Part shown: positions 40,107-48,455 of the stretch, piece after piece
How the letters are laid out: every line of letters starts with the position of its first letter
Numbering within the stretch: position 1 is the stretch's first letter
Assembly (NCBI GenBank): GCA_902800795.1
Contig: CADCFQ010000015.1
Coordinates: forward strand, 1 to 64,000
DNA length: 64,000 nucleotides
Direction of reading: 5' to 3'
DNA from: an uncultured Ruminococcus sp.
GTDB lineage: Bacteria > Bacillota > Clostridia > Oscillospirales > Ruminococcaceae
Position numbers and translations under genes: made by a program
Notes under the pieces: model-generated
The model's database searches: none
Told to the model about the DNA's origin: nothing
What the model saw: the letters and a program-made list of their open reading frames with translations, nothing else

Positions 40107-41460
40107 ATCCGATCTGTACCTTTACAGCCTCGGGAGCAGGACCGCCTGCTGCCTTTCTCTGCATAACGCAGGTGTCAAGGCTGATAGCGTCGTAAACATC
40201 CTCATCAAAGGTGTCGCACAGCGCCTTGTATTCCTCCATCGGCAGAGTCTCCAGTGTGAGGCCCTTTTCGATACAGGTGTGAACGAGAGTTCCGGTTATC
40301 TTATAAGCGTCTCTGAAAGGCAGACCCTTCTTCACAAGATAGTCTGCACAGTCAGTAGCGTTTATAAATCCTCTTGCAGCAGCGTTTCTCATGTTCTCGG
40401 GGATGAAGCGCATAGTCGCAAGCATAGGCTCGAATGTTTTAAGACACAGCTTGACTGTATCCACAGCATCGAACAGAGCTTCCTTGTCCTCCTGCATATC
40501 CTTATTATAGGCAAGGGGCAGGCCCTTTAACATAACGAGCGTAGTATTCAGGTCGCCGTAGACTCTTCCTGTCTTTCCTCTTATCAGCTCGGTAACATCG
40601 GGATTCTTCTTCTGAGGCATGATCGACGAGCCGGTTGCGTAGGCATCGTCAAGCTCTGCGAACTTGAACTCCCATGAGCACCAGAGTATTATCTCCTCGG
40701 AGAAACGTGAAAGGTGCATCATCAGAATAGATATAGCGCTTATCATCTCCGCACAGAAGTCCCTGTCCGAAACGCCGTCAAGGGAGTTCTGGGTGATCTC
40801 GTCAAACCCGAGCTCATCGCAGACCTGCTGACGATTTATAGGATAGGTGGTGGAAGCCAGCGCACCGCTTCCAAGAGGCATTATATTCGTTCTCTTATAG
40901 CAATCATCGAGTCTTCCCACATCTCTGAGGAGCATCATAGCATAAGCCATAAGGTGGTGAGCAAGCGTGATAGGCTGTGCTCTCTGCAAGTGAGTATAAC
41001 CCGGCATTACCGTTTCAAGATTGTTCTCGGCAATATCTGTTATAGTCTTTATAAGAGCCACAGTGAGCTTTCTTATCTCCATAAGCTCATACTTTGCTGT
41101 CATCCTCACATCAAGAGCCACCTGATCGTTTCTCGATCTTGCAGTATGAAGTCTCTTGCCTGTATCACCCAGCCTTTTTGTCAGCTCGGCCTCAACGAAC
41201 ATATGGATGTCCTCGGCCTCGGGGTCTATCTCCAGCGCTCCGCTGTCGATATCAGCAAGGATGCCTTTGAGCCCTTCGATTATCGTTTCGCTCTCGCTCT
41301 TCTCGATTATCCCGCAGTCACCCAGCATCCTGGCATGAGCCATAGAGCCCTGGATATCAAATCTGTACATTCTGGCATCGAAAGACACCGAGGAGTTGAA
41401 GTCATTGACTCTCTCGTCTATCTCCTTGGTAAATCTTCCTGCCCACATCTTATTAGCCAT
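40081..41460 (-). CDS. argH: Argininosuccinate lyase
   Basis: A 459-residue fumarase/aspartase-family enzyme. It begins KMWAGRFTKEIDERVNDFN, has HTARSRNDQVALD (about residues 105-117), the catalytic-His region YTHLQRAQP, and the signature GSSIMPQKKNPD (about 279-290). It splits argininosuccinate into arginine and fumarate, the last step. AAGGA precedes the ATG. It follows a membrane protein gene by 20 bp. Confidence 0.97.
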   Translation of the reverse strand: MANKMWAGRFTKEIDERVNDFNSSVSFDARMYRFDIQGSMAHARMLGDCGIIEKSESETIIEGLKGILADIDSGALEIDPEAEDIHMFVEAELTKRLGDTGKRLHTARSRNDQVALDVRMTAKYELMEIRKLTVALIKTITDIAENNLETVMPGYTHLQRAQPITLAHHLMAYAMMLLRDVGRLDDCYKRTNIMPLGSGALASTTYPINRQQVCDELGFDEITQNSLDGVSDRDFCAEMISAISILMMHLSRFSEEIILWCSWEFKFAELDDAYATGSSIMPQKKNPDVTELIRGKTGRVYGDLNTTLVMLKGLPLAYNKDMQEDKEALFDAVDTVKLCLKTFEPMLATMRFIPENMRNAAARGFINATDCADYLVKKGLPFRDAYKITGTLVHTCIEKGLTLETLPMEEYKALCDTFDEDVYDAISLDTCVMQRKAAGGPAPEAVKVQIGYVREKLEG

Positions 41461-41480
41461 AATGATCCATTCCTTTTTTC

Positions 41481-42062
41481 TTACTCTGTTATCTGTTCTT
41501 TCTGCTCCTTGTCCTTTTTAATGAGATTATGGAGCGACGTAAAGGTCAGAACGGTATAAACCACGATACAAAGACTCATTCCCACAACGAAGGCGACTAT
41601 CGCACCGTCTCCGGTAAGGATATCGGAAAGACGTCTGGCCTCATCAGGGTCAATTCCTGCTCCGATAAGATCGCTCTCGGTGATATTAAGATCGACCTTT
41701 CCTATCTCCTCAAGAACTTTCGTAGCCTTATACATAGCATTAGCCATCTGAAGACCTATACCCATTGAGAAAACGACCACGCCGATGAATATCGTCCTGA
41801 CGATATGTCCCGCAGCGGAGCATCTGTACCTTCCGAAAATGCTAATGAAGAAGCACACGATGCTAAGTCCGAAGAGCACCATATAGAGCATCGAGAACAT
41901 CTTGGTGGCGCTCATAAAGTCTCCTACCAGGCCATTATCGTTCTGATCCATGATAAGAGCAAAGCGGATCATACTGAATATCATAAGCGCCGACAGCGCC
42001 GCACACAGGAAGATAAGCGCCCTGAAAGCGATATTGATCTTTTTCTTTGTATTGACGTTCAT
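41481..42062 (-). CDS. Membrane protein of unknown function in the arginine operon
   Basis: A 193-residue protein with four membrane segments (about residues 10-31, 54-75, 87-107, 154-174). A hydrophilic stretch (KVDLNITESDLIGAGIDPDE) lies between the last two. The layout resembles DUF2975-type proteins, but I cannot confirm this. AAAGGAGG precedes the ATG. It lies between the pentapeptide gene and argH. Confidence 0.7.
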   Translation of the reverse strand: MNVNTKKKINIAFRALIFLCAALSALMIFSMIRFALIMDQNDNGLVGDFMSATKMFSMLYMVLFGLSIVCFFISIFGRYRCSAAGHIVRTIFIGVVVFSMGIGLQMANAMYKATKVLEEIGKVDLNITESDLIGAGIDPDEARRLSDILTGDGAIVAFVVGMSLCIVVYTVLTFTSLHNLIKKDKEQKEQITE

Positions 42063-42084
42063 ACTTTCCTGACCTCCTTTTAAA

Positions 42085-42128
42085 ATGTTTCGGGCAAAAC
42101 AGCCCTCGAGCTGTCCTGCCCTCTAAAC
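42085..42128 (-). terminator. Hairpin between the pentapeptide and membrane protein genes
   Basis: GGGCAGGACAGC and GCTGTTTTGCCC pair imperfectly around CTCGAG-like DNA, with outer AATGTTT/AAACATT extending the stem and a short T-run. It may partly reduce transcription of the downstream genes. Confidence 0.55.
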
Positions 42129-42142
42129 ATTTTTTGTTTTTC

Positions 42143-42589
42143 TTATTTCTTGCTGTTCAGCTCTTTCTCGTGCTGTTCAAGAAGCTTCTGGATGTCGATG
42201 CCGTTGATCTTCAGACCGTCTATCTTACAGTCTGTGATCTCAACATTGGTCAGATCGCAGTGGATGAACTGTGAGTTCTTGAGAACAGGGTTCTTGAACT
42301 CAACATTAGTCATTATCGAACAGCCGAAGCGTGAACCGCTGAGGTTGACTCCGAGGAACTTAGTATCTACCATATACATATCCTCGAATTTCGAGTCCTT
42401 GATGCTGACATTGTTGAACACAGTAGAGTCCATGTTCACGTCATCGAAATTAGCTTCCTTGAGGTTTACGTTATTAAACCTGGCACCGCCGAGATTAACA
42501 TCCTCAAAGGTGGAATTCGGCAGGCTGTCATAAGATATTTCAACTTTCTTGTCAATAGCAGGTTCAAAAATATTGTTCTGTTCCGACAT
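42143..42589 (-). CDS. Pentapeptide-repeat protein
   Basis: A 148-residue protein whose residues 25-125 are pentapeptide repeats: FEDVNLGGARFNNVNLKEAN, FDDVNMDSTVFNNVS, VEFKNPVLKNSQFIHCDL. It should fold as a short right-handed quadrilateral helix of about five coils, ending in a charged helix (IQKLLEQHEKELNSKK). Some relatives mimic DNA and protect gyrase, but most have no known role. It sits between argG and a membrane protein gene. GGAGG precedes the ATG. Confidence 0.85.
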   Translation of the reverse strand: MSEQNNIFEPAIDKKVEISYDSLPNSTFEDVNLGGARFNNVNLKEANFDDVNMDSTVFNNVSIKDSKFEDMYMVDTKFLGVNLSGSRFGCSIMTNVEFKNPVLKNSQFIHCDLTNVEITDCKIDGLKINGIDIQKLLEQHEKELNSKK

Positions 42590-42611
42590 AAGTATTACCT
42601 CCGGTCAAGAA

Positions 42612-43844
42612 TTACTTATTCTGGTTTCTCTTCTGCTCAAGCTTAGCTCTTACCTTTATCGGCAGACCAAACAGATTGATAAAGCCTGCGGAGTCAGCCT
42701 GATTATAAACATTGTCCTCATCAAAGGTAGCTACCTCTTCATCATAGAGGGTATAAGGAGAAGTAACTCCCGCATTGATGATATTGCCCTTATAGAGCTT
42801 GAGTCTTACATCACCGGTAACAGTCTTCTGTGTCTCGGTAACGAAAGCGCTCATTGCCTCTCTGAGAGGTGTGTACCACTGGCCGTTATAAACGATATCA
42901 GCAAACTTGATCGAAAGATACTGCTTTACTCTTGCGGTCTCCTTGTCAAGTGTGATAGTCTCCAGTACCTCGTGAGCATGATAGAGGATGGTTCCGCCGG
43001 GAGTCTCATAAACACCTCTCGACTTCATACCAACAAGTCTGTTCTCAACAAGGTCTGCAAGACCGATACCGTTAGCACCGCCCAGCTCGTTGAGCTTTGC
43101 AACAAGTGCCTTGCCGCCCATCTTTACTCCGTCAACAGCGGTAGGAACGCCCTTCTCGAAATGGATGGTAACATAGGTGGGCTTGTCGGGAGCCTGGATA
43201 GGCGATACGCCCAGCTCAAGGAAGCCCTCCTTCTCATACTGCGGCTCGTTTGCAGGATCCTCAAGATCCAGTCCCTCGTGGGAAAGATGCCACAGGTTCT
43301 TATCCTTGGAATAGTTTGTCTCTCTGTTTATCTTCAGAGGAATATTGTGTGCCTCTGCATACTCGATCTCCTGCTCTCTTGATTTCAGATCCCAGATCCT
43401 CCAGGGAGCGATGATCTCCATATCGGGAGCGAAAGCCTTGATAGCCAGCTCAAATCTTACCTGGTCATTACCCTTTCCTGTGCAGCCGTGGCAGATAGCG
43501 TCAGCGCCTTCCTTGATAGCGATCTCTGCTATTCTCTTAGCTATGATAGGACGGGCAAAGGATGTTCCCAGAAGATATCTGTTCTCATACACAGCGCCTG
43601 CCTGAACAGTAGGATAAACATAGTCAGTGATGAACTCCTCTGTCAGGTCCTCGATATAAAGCTTGGAAGCTCCTGTCTTGATAGCCTTCTCCTCAAGTCC
43701 GTCAAGCTCTGTTCCCTGTCCTACATCTCCGGACACTGCGATGACCTCGCAATTGTTATAATTTTCCTTCAGCCACGGAATGATGATAGATGTATCAAGT
43801 CCGCCCGAATAAGCCAGTACAACTTTTTTGATCTCTTTAGCCAT
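42612..43844 (-). CDS. argG: Argininosuccinate synthase
   Basis: A 410-residue enzyme joining citrulline and aspartate with ATP. It has the PP-loop [13 protein letters not shown] (residues 8-20), [13 protein letters not shown] (about 118-130), and [24 protein letters not shown] precedes the ATG. It is the first gene of an 11.3-kb arginine operon. Two promoters and ARG-box-like palindromes lie within 290 bp upstream, so repression by an ArgR-type protein is likely (inference). Confidence 0.97.
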   Translation of the reverse strand: MAKEIKKVVLAYSGGLDTSIIIPWLKENYNNCEVIAVSGDVGQGTELDGLEEKAIKTGASKLYIEDLTEEFITDYVYPTVQAGAVYENRYLLGTSFARPIIAKRIAEIAIKEGADAICHGCTGKGNDQVRFELAIKAFAPDMEIIAPWRIWDLKSREQEIEYAEAHNIPLKINRETNYSKDKNLWHLSHEGLDLEDPANEPQYEKEGFLELGVSPIQAPDKPTYVTIHFEKGVPTAVDGVKMGGKALVAKLNELGGANGIGLADLVENRLVGMKSRGVYETPGGTILYHAHEVLETITLDKETARVKQYLSIKFADIVYNGQWYTPLREAMSAFVTETQKTVTGDVRLKLYKGNIINAGVTSPYTLYDEEVATFDEDNVYNQADSAGFINLFGLPIKVRAKLEQKRNQNK

Positions 43845-43903
43845 ATATGATTCCTCCGTTAAAAAACTATTGTGTTAATACAGTTCGCTCTCGCTATAAC
43901 CAT

Positions 43904-43931
43904 ATTATACACCAAAAAACGCCTTTGTCAA
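43904..43931 (-). promoter_or_regulatory. Proximal promoter of the arginine operon
   Basis: On the minus strand TTGACA (43931-43926), 16 bp, TATAAT (43909-43904), about 60 bp before the argG start codon. Confidence 0.85.
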
Positions 43932-43938
43932 GAGCTTT

Positions 43939-44006
43939 TGCATAAAAATTTTATATTTATACATAATCTCTGTTGATTTTTTGTATAAAGCATAAAAATA
44001 TACAAA
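43939..44006. promoter_or_regulatory. Candidate ARG boxes
   Basis: TTTGTATA (43980-43987) and TATACAAA (43999-44006) are exact inverted copies. TTGCATAAAAATTTTAT and TATTTATACATAA lie at 43938-43967. These AT-rich TNNATA motifs resemble ArgR/AhrC operators and are spaced as a cluster between the two promoters. No argR gene is in the window. Confidence 0.5.
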
Positions 44007-44102
44007 GAAATATGTATAAAACTCGATTTCCAGCACGCAAGCCGTGAAAAGCGCAGCAGACTTTTGTTCCCCCACAGGAAAAAGACCCGCATTCATAATT
44101 TG

Positions 44103-44131
44103 ATTATACCACAACTTACTAAAAAATGCAA
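44103..44131 (-). promoter_or_regulatory. Distal promoter of the arginine operon
   Basis: On the minus strand TTGCAT (44131-44126), 17 bp, TATAAT (44108-44103). A transcript from here would run through the palindrome cluster to argG. Confidence 0.65.
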
Positions 44132-44181
44132 CCGAAAAATGCCCGTTTTACGCAATTTTTTCAAAAAAAGCCCGGTCATTT

Positions 44182-45273
44182 TCATATGAACGATGCGGCC
44201 TTTGTGACAGCCTTTTTAGCAAGGTCAGATACCTTTGCACAAAGAGTATCTATCCTGAGCACTCTGAAAAGCAGTCCTCTCAGGATATCGAACAATGCAG
44301 CCGCCATAAAGAACACCACAGCATATCCGAGAATGAAGCTTACGGAGAACAAAGGCGACCGATCCACAATGAACTTGAATTTATTATAATACCATTTGAA
44401 CCAGTCACGCTGTGTATTTACAAGATATACTGCAAAGGAATGATCCGACAGCAGCTTTATGCCTTTGCCGCCCTTGATAGGCAGCCTTTTAAACAGCAGA
44501 AACAGCGCAAAAGAAGTAAGGATGACCGGCATATAGGTATAGTAAAAATCATCGTTTGTTCCGGAAAGAACAATACCCAATACGGCAGCCAGAACGATCC
44601 ACATGGATTTTACCTTGTCAAAAGCGCCTGTCTTTGCGATCAGTATACCGCATATATAAAGATATATGAGCCATATCGCATTGTAGCCCTCTACAAATGT
44701 AAATATATCCGCATCCTGACCTTTTGTCGGATCTGTAATTATATCCGCATCCTGACCGTTTGTCGGAACAAAGAAAGTATAAAGCGGCAGCAGCACCACC
44801 ATAACTACCAACATTTTCTTTGCAGTCTGTTCGGAAACAGCGACAGCTATCTTTCTTAATAGCGGTGTCAGTATAGTCAGAGCTGTATACGCAGTGAAAT
44901 ACCAGTAGCAGCTGTTTGACACCGGCATAAGATTTGTAAGGATATCAAGCTTTGTCCCAATGATGAAATGAGCCGCTATATTCAGGCCCACACCGTAGAA
45001 AACGACCTCCAGCCACAATCCCAGCCAGCGCTTTATTGAAAAAGGCCTGTCCGCAGAATGAAACGCCAGATAGCCGGTGGTGATAGCAAAGCAGTTTACC
45101 GCACAGCAGGCGAGAGGCAGGATAAGAAACTGACACGACACTTTAAGCACAGAGGGCACCCTTGCAAAATGGTATACACCTCCGTTGTTAAGTGTGTGAA
45201 GAATTACTATCCCCATCATCGAGAAGATCTTCAGAAGTGCAAGACCATAATTATATTGTTTTTTCTCACTCAT
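44182..45273 (-). CDS. Acyltransferase-3 family membrane protein
   Basis: A 363-residue protein with about ten membrane segments. The N-terminal LLKIFSMMGIVILHTLNNGG holds the His typical of acyltransferase family 3 (Pfam PF01757), which O-acylates surface sugars. Near residue 172 a short tandem copy gives NGQDADIITDPT then KGQDADIFTF, caused by two near-identical 33-36-bp units at about 44700-44770. GGGGG is 7 bases before the ATG at 45273. It is a single gene on its strand, downstream end facing the arginine promoters. Confidence 0.85.
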   Translation of the reverse strand: MSEKKQYNYGLALLKIFSMMGIVILHTLNNGGVYHFARVPSVLKVSCQFLILPLACCAVNCFAITTGYLAFHSADRPFSIKRWLGLWLEVVFYGVGLNIAAHFIIGTKLDILTNLMPVSNSCYWYFTAYTALTILTPLLRKIAVAVSEQTAKKMLVVMVVLLPLYTFFVPTNGQDADIITDPTKGQDADIFTFVEGYNAIWLIYLYICGILIAKTGAFDKVKSMWIVLAAVLGIVLSGTNDDFYYTYMPVILTSFALFLLFKRLPIKGGKGIKLLSDHSFAVYLVNTQRDWFKWYYNKFKFIVDRSPLFSVSFILGYAVVFFMAAALFDILRGLLFRVLRIDTLCAKVSDLAKKAVTKAASFI

Positions 45274-45365
45274 AAGCAAACCCCCGGATCCGCATTATCT
45301 GGTTTAATTCTATCACAGACAATAACCAAAGTCAATTATCGTGTGCAAAAATTATTGCCGTGCGG

Positions 45366-45394
45366 TTGATTTTCTCATCCGGCTGTAGTATAAT
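45366..45394 (+). promoter_or_regulatory. Promoter of the flavin reductase gene
   Basis: TTGATT at 45366-45371, 17 bp, TATAAT at 45389-45394. Confidence 0.8.
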
Positions 45395-45426
45395 AATACC
45401 ATCAACCAGAAAGGCAGGTAATCATT

Positions 45427-45969
45427 ATGAGTTTAACAGATATGGGTTTCAAGGCGCTGTCGGCAGAGGAGATAAAGAAGCTTGACTTCAATCCCTTCAC
45501 AAGGATAGGAGACCAGTGGTTCTTAGTCACCGCAGGAGACAAAAACGGCCACAACACCATGACCGCTTCCTGGGGCTTCGCCGGAGTTATGTGGAACAAG
45601 AACAGCTTCATCACCGCTATCCGTCCCCAGAGATACACCAAGGAGTTTCTTGATAAGAGCGAGTATTTCACCGCCAGCTTCTTCCCTGCTGATATGAAGC
45701 AGGCTCTGGCATTCTGCGGCTCTCACAGCGGAAGAGACGCCGACAAGGAAAAAGAGACCGGTCTCGAGCCTGTCTTCATCGACACAGAGGACGGCAGACA
45801 GACAACAGCTTATGCACAGGCAGAGCTTATCATTGTCTGCAAAAAGACCTATGTTCAGGAAATGAAGCCCGAGTGCTTCATCATCCCTGAGGTGGACAAA
45901 GCCAACTATGCCGCAGGCGATTACCACACCGAGTACATCGGCGAGATAGTTGCCGTATATGCAAAATAA
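45427..45969 (+). CDS. Flavin reductase-like FMN-binding protein
   Basis: A 180-residue split-barrel flavoprotein: WFLVTAGDKNGHNTMTASWG (about residues 31-50) and RPQRYTKEFLDKSEYFTASF (about 66-85) are typical of the flavin reductase-like/FMN-binding split barrel family. Such proteins bind FMN and pass electrons to partner proteins or oxygen. It is monocistronic, with AAAGGCAGG upstream and a strong terminator downstream. The partner is unknown. Confidence 0.9.
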   Translation: MSLTDMGFKALSAEEIKKLDFNPFTRIGDQWFLVTAGDKNGHNTMTASWGFAGVMWNKNSFITAIRPQRYTKEFLDKSEYFTASFFPADMKQALAFCGSHSGRDADKEKETGLEPVFIDTEDGRQTTAYAQAELIIVCKKTYVQEMKPECFIIPEVDKANYAAGDYHTEYIGEIVAVYAK

Positions 45970-45984
45970 TAGTCATTACCAAGA

Positions 45985-46024
45985 AAACAGCACGTTACCG
46001 GCATATCAGTAACGTGCTGTTTTG
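45985..46024 (+). terminator. Strong terminator
   Basis: AAACAGCACGTTAC and GTAACGTGCTGTTT form a perfect 14-bp stem with a ten-base loop. Confidence 0.9.
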
Positions 46025-46029
46025 TGTTT

Positions 46030-46549
46030 GTATCAGCGCAGGTTCGCCCGTCGATCCGAAAGCAATTGTCAAGCTGCAAGCAGCTTGAGGAAAGCTCCTG
46101 CCGTGCTTCTCCTTTCTTCTCAATGCTCCGTCAAGCCGCAAGCGGCTTGAGGAAAAATTGTTCTGGCTTTTCACAAGGGGCGACCTCTCTTGCAGGTCGC
46201 CCCTCTTGAAAAAAGTGTCCACCGGACACTTTTTTCAATTCACCCCTGCCGAGCGCCTCCGTATAAAGGGGATTTCGCCCTCTGCGGAGGGCGACCAGGG
46301 GCGCTGCCCCTTGGATCCCTGTGAGCCTTTGAAAAGGCTCGACCTAAACTTTTAATTCCCTGGCGGATCATTTCAGCTTTGTTTCGTATTTCAGCTCTGT
46401 TGTGTTTTTCAGCTCTGTTGCGTATTCCGCCAGAGGCAAAGCCGTGCGGCGAGCACCCCCCTCCCCTCCGGGGAGGGCAGGGGGAGTTATTAGTTTGCAC
46501 AAAGCCCCGACGGGTGGGGGCATTAGCCGTGCGGCGAGCACCGCACCTG
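46030..46549. repeat. Hairpin-rich repeat region without genes
   Basis: In 520 bp there are at least seven hairpins: CAAGCTGCAAGCAGCTTG (46070-46087), CAAGCCGCAAGCGGCTTG (about 46131-46148), GGGGCGACCT/AGGTCGCCCC (46179-46204), AAAAAAGTGTCC/GGACACTTTTTT (46210-46235), CGCCCTCTGCGGAGGGCG, GAGCCTTT/AAAGGCTC, and CCCTCCCC/GGGGAGGG. Three 18-20-bp tandem units TTTCAGCTCTGTTGxGTxT lie at 46370-46427, and CCGTGCGGCGAGCACC occurs twice (46442 and 46528). Sequences match those near ssrA. It looks like a nest of intergenic repeats, not a gene. Confidence 0.7.
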
Positions 46550-48301
46550 CTACATGAGGTCTACGGACTCTATGCCGAGGATGTCCAGGTGCTTTTCAAG
46601 AACCTTTCTGAGGACAACGCAGGCTCTGAGCCATGCGTTTTTCTTCTGCTCATCCTCTTCTGTCAGGATGTGGTTGTCATGATAGAACTTCGAGAAGCTG
46701 GATGCCAGCTGATATGCGTTCTCGCAGACGATATTGGGAGCCCTGTCCTTGAATGCCAGAGCATAAGCTTCGCCGCTGAGCGCTATCTTCAGGAGCAGGT
46801 CTCTCTCGCTGTCAGTGAACACGCCGGAAGCCGCTGTGATGCCGCTCTCGTCGGTCTTTTTGAGAATGGAATTTATCCTTGCCACGGTGTAAAGCAGGAA
46901 CGAGCCTGTCTTTCCGTCAGCCGCCATAAACTTGTCAAGGTCAAAGATATAGTCCTTTGCTCTGTGGTTGATAAGGTCGCCGAACTTGATAGTTGCAACT
47001 GCTATCTTTCTCGCAACATCAGCCTTGTCCTCTTCAGCACTGAACTTCGACTCCTTGACACGCTCCATAGCCGCATCGTAAACGGTCTTGTAAAGAAGCT
47101 CCAGCTTCATAACTCCGCCGTCACGGGTCTTATAGGGCTTGCCGTCGGTGCCGTTCATCGTTCCGAAGCCAAGGTGCTCGGGGATCGTCTCGCCGAGTAT
47201 CCCTGCTTTTTCTGCGCAGCGGAAGACCTGTGTGAAGTGGAGCCCCTGTCTCTGGTCGACCACATACCATATACCCTGGGGAGCAAAGTCCTTCTCACGC
47301 TGAACGATCGTTGCAAGGTCGGTGGTCGCATAGATGCTGGAACCGTCCGACTTCTTGATTATTACCGGCGGAACGGTTATCTTGTCGTCGTCCTTTGCAA
47401 CGTCAACCACCATAGCGCCCTCGCTCTCATAGAGCAGGCCCTTTTTCTCAAGTGTCTCAACAAGCTCCGCCTCATACTTTGAAGCGTCGCTCTCGCCGTA
47501 CCAGTAGTCAAAGTCAACGTTGAGATTCTCATAGTTCTTCTTTATATCGGGCAGCGATATCTTTGTTATCTCCCTGCCGAGATACTCATATCTCGGGTCG
47601 CCGTTCTGCATCTTTACAGTGAGATCCTTGGCCTTCTCCTTGAACTCCTCGTTCTCCTTGCTCTTTGCGCTGGCAAAGGGATAGACCTCGTTCATCTCAT
47701 CAACGGTCAGCGGGAACTCTCCGCAGTTTTCAGGATCAAAGCTGTCACCGAAGCACTCCCAGTCAGGGTGGCGCTCTTCAAGCTCTGCCATAACAAGTCC
47801 CATCTGTAAGCCCCAGTCACCAAGGTGAACGTCAGCGATCGCCTTTCTTCCGGTGGCTCTTACCAGTCTCTTCAAAGCCTCGCCGATAACGGCAGCTCTC
47901 AGGTGGCCTATGTGAAGAGGCTTCGCAACGTTAGGTCCGCCGTAGTCCAGCACTATGGTCTCGGGCTTTTCAGCCTGGGGCACACCTGTCTTCTCATCGG
48001 TATACACCTGCTCGATAAAGCCAAGCAGGAGCTTGTCCGAAATGTCGATATTTATAAAGCCTGCGCCTGCTATCTCGGCCTTTGACAGATCCTCGTCCTC
48101 TCTTAGCACAGCAGCTACGTCCTCGGCGATCATCCTTGGAGCCTTGTGATAAAGCTTGGCGCCGCCGAAAGCACCGTTGCACTGGAACTGGCAGAGGTCG
48201 GGTCTGTCGGAGACAGTGACAATGGCGAGTTCCTTCGAGTATCCGCATTTTTCAAAAGCCGCTTCCAGCTTTTTATTCAGCAGCTCGGTAAGTGTTTTCA
48301 T
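46550..48301 (-). CDS. argS: Arginyl-tRNA synthetase
   Basis: A 583-residue class I synthetase. The N-terminal Add1-type domain is followed by VLDYGGPNVAKPLHIGHLRA, with the HIGH-like HIGH motif (about residues 125-128), and later by the C-terminal anticodon-binding domain beginning near LLYTVARINSILKK. GGATGAG precedes the ATG at 48301, which I prefer to an upstream in-frame ATG. It has its own promoter and is separate from the arginine operon. Confidence 0.95.
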   Translation of the reverse strand: MKTLTELLNKKLEAAFEKCGYSKELAIVTVSDRPDLCQFQCNGAFGGAKLYHKAPRMIAEDVAAVLREDEDLSKAEIAGAGFINIDISDKLLLGFIEQVYTDEKTGVPQAEKPETIVLDYGGPNVAKPLHIGHLRAAVIGEALKRLVRATGRKAIADVHLGDWGLQMGLVMAELEERHPDWECFGDSFDPENCGEFPLTVDEMNEVYPFASAKSKENEEFKEKAKDLTVKMQNGDPRYEYLGREITKISLPDIKKNYENLNVDFDYWYGESDASKYEAELVETLEKKGLLYESEGAMVVDVAKDDDKITVPPVIIKKSDGSSIYATTDLATIVQREKDFAPQGIWYVVDQRQGLHFTQVFRCAEKAGILGETIPEHLGFGTMNGTDGKPYKTRDGGVMKLELLYKTVYDAAMERVKESKFSAEEDKADVARKIAVATIKFGDLINHRAKDYIFDLDKFMAADGKTGSFLLYTVARINSILKKTDESGITAASGVFTDSERDLLLKIALSGEAYALAFKDRAPNIVCENAYQLASSFSKFYHDNHILTEEDEQKKNAWLRACVVLRKVLEKHLDILGIESVDLM

Positions 48302-48335
48302 TGTTCTCATCCTTTCAAATAATACATACACAGTT

Positions 48336-48364
48336 ATTTTAACACATAAATGTTAACAAGTAAA
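48336..48364 (-). promoter_or_regulatory. Promoter of argS
   Basis: On the minus strand TTTACT (48364-48359), 17 bp, TAAAAT (48341-48336). No T-box-like leader fits in the 35 bp before the start. Confidence 0.65.
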
Positions 48365-48381
48365 GTCCTTTCATCAAAAAT

Positions 48382-48413
48382 GTCCCCCTTTCCTCAAAAG
48401 AGGTCAGGGGGAC
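48382..48413 (-). terminator. Terminator of the dockerin protein gene
   Basis: GTCCCCCT and AGGGGGAC with inner CCTC/GAGG, followed on the minus strand by ATTTTT. Confidence 0.85.
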
Positions 48414-48455
48414 TTAATGTTTTTATCTATCCCGGACATCCGGGACTGATGTTTC

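Noticed and set aside
43905..44114. 69-codon minus-strand frame upstream of argG
   Set aside because: It spans two promoters and the palindrome cluster, is very rich in Tyr/Phe from AT-rich DNA, and lacks a ribosome site.
46240..46500. 86-codon minus-strand frame with repeats RAEKHNRAEIRNKAE
   Set aside because: The repeat comes from the tandem 18-20-bp units, and the rest from palindromic intergenic DNA; no ribosome site.
48302..48360. T-box leader for argS
   Set aside because: The leader from the predicted promoter is only about 35 nt, too short for a T-box, and no AGGGTGG-type motif is seen.
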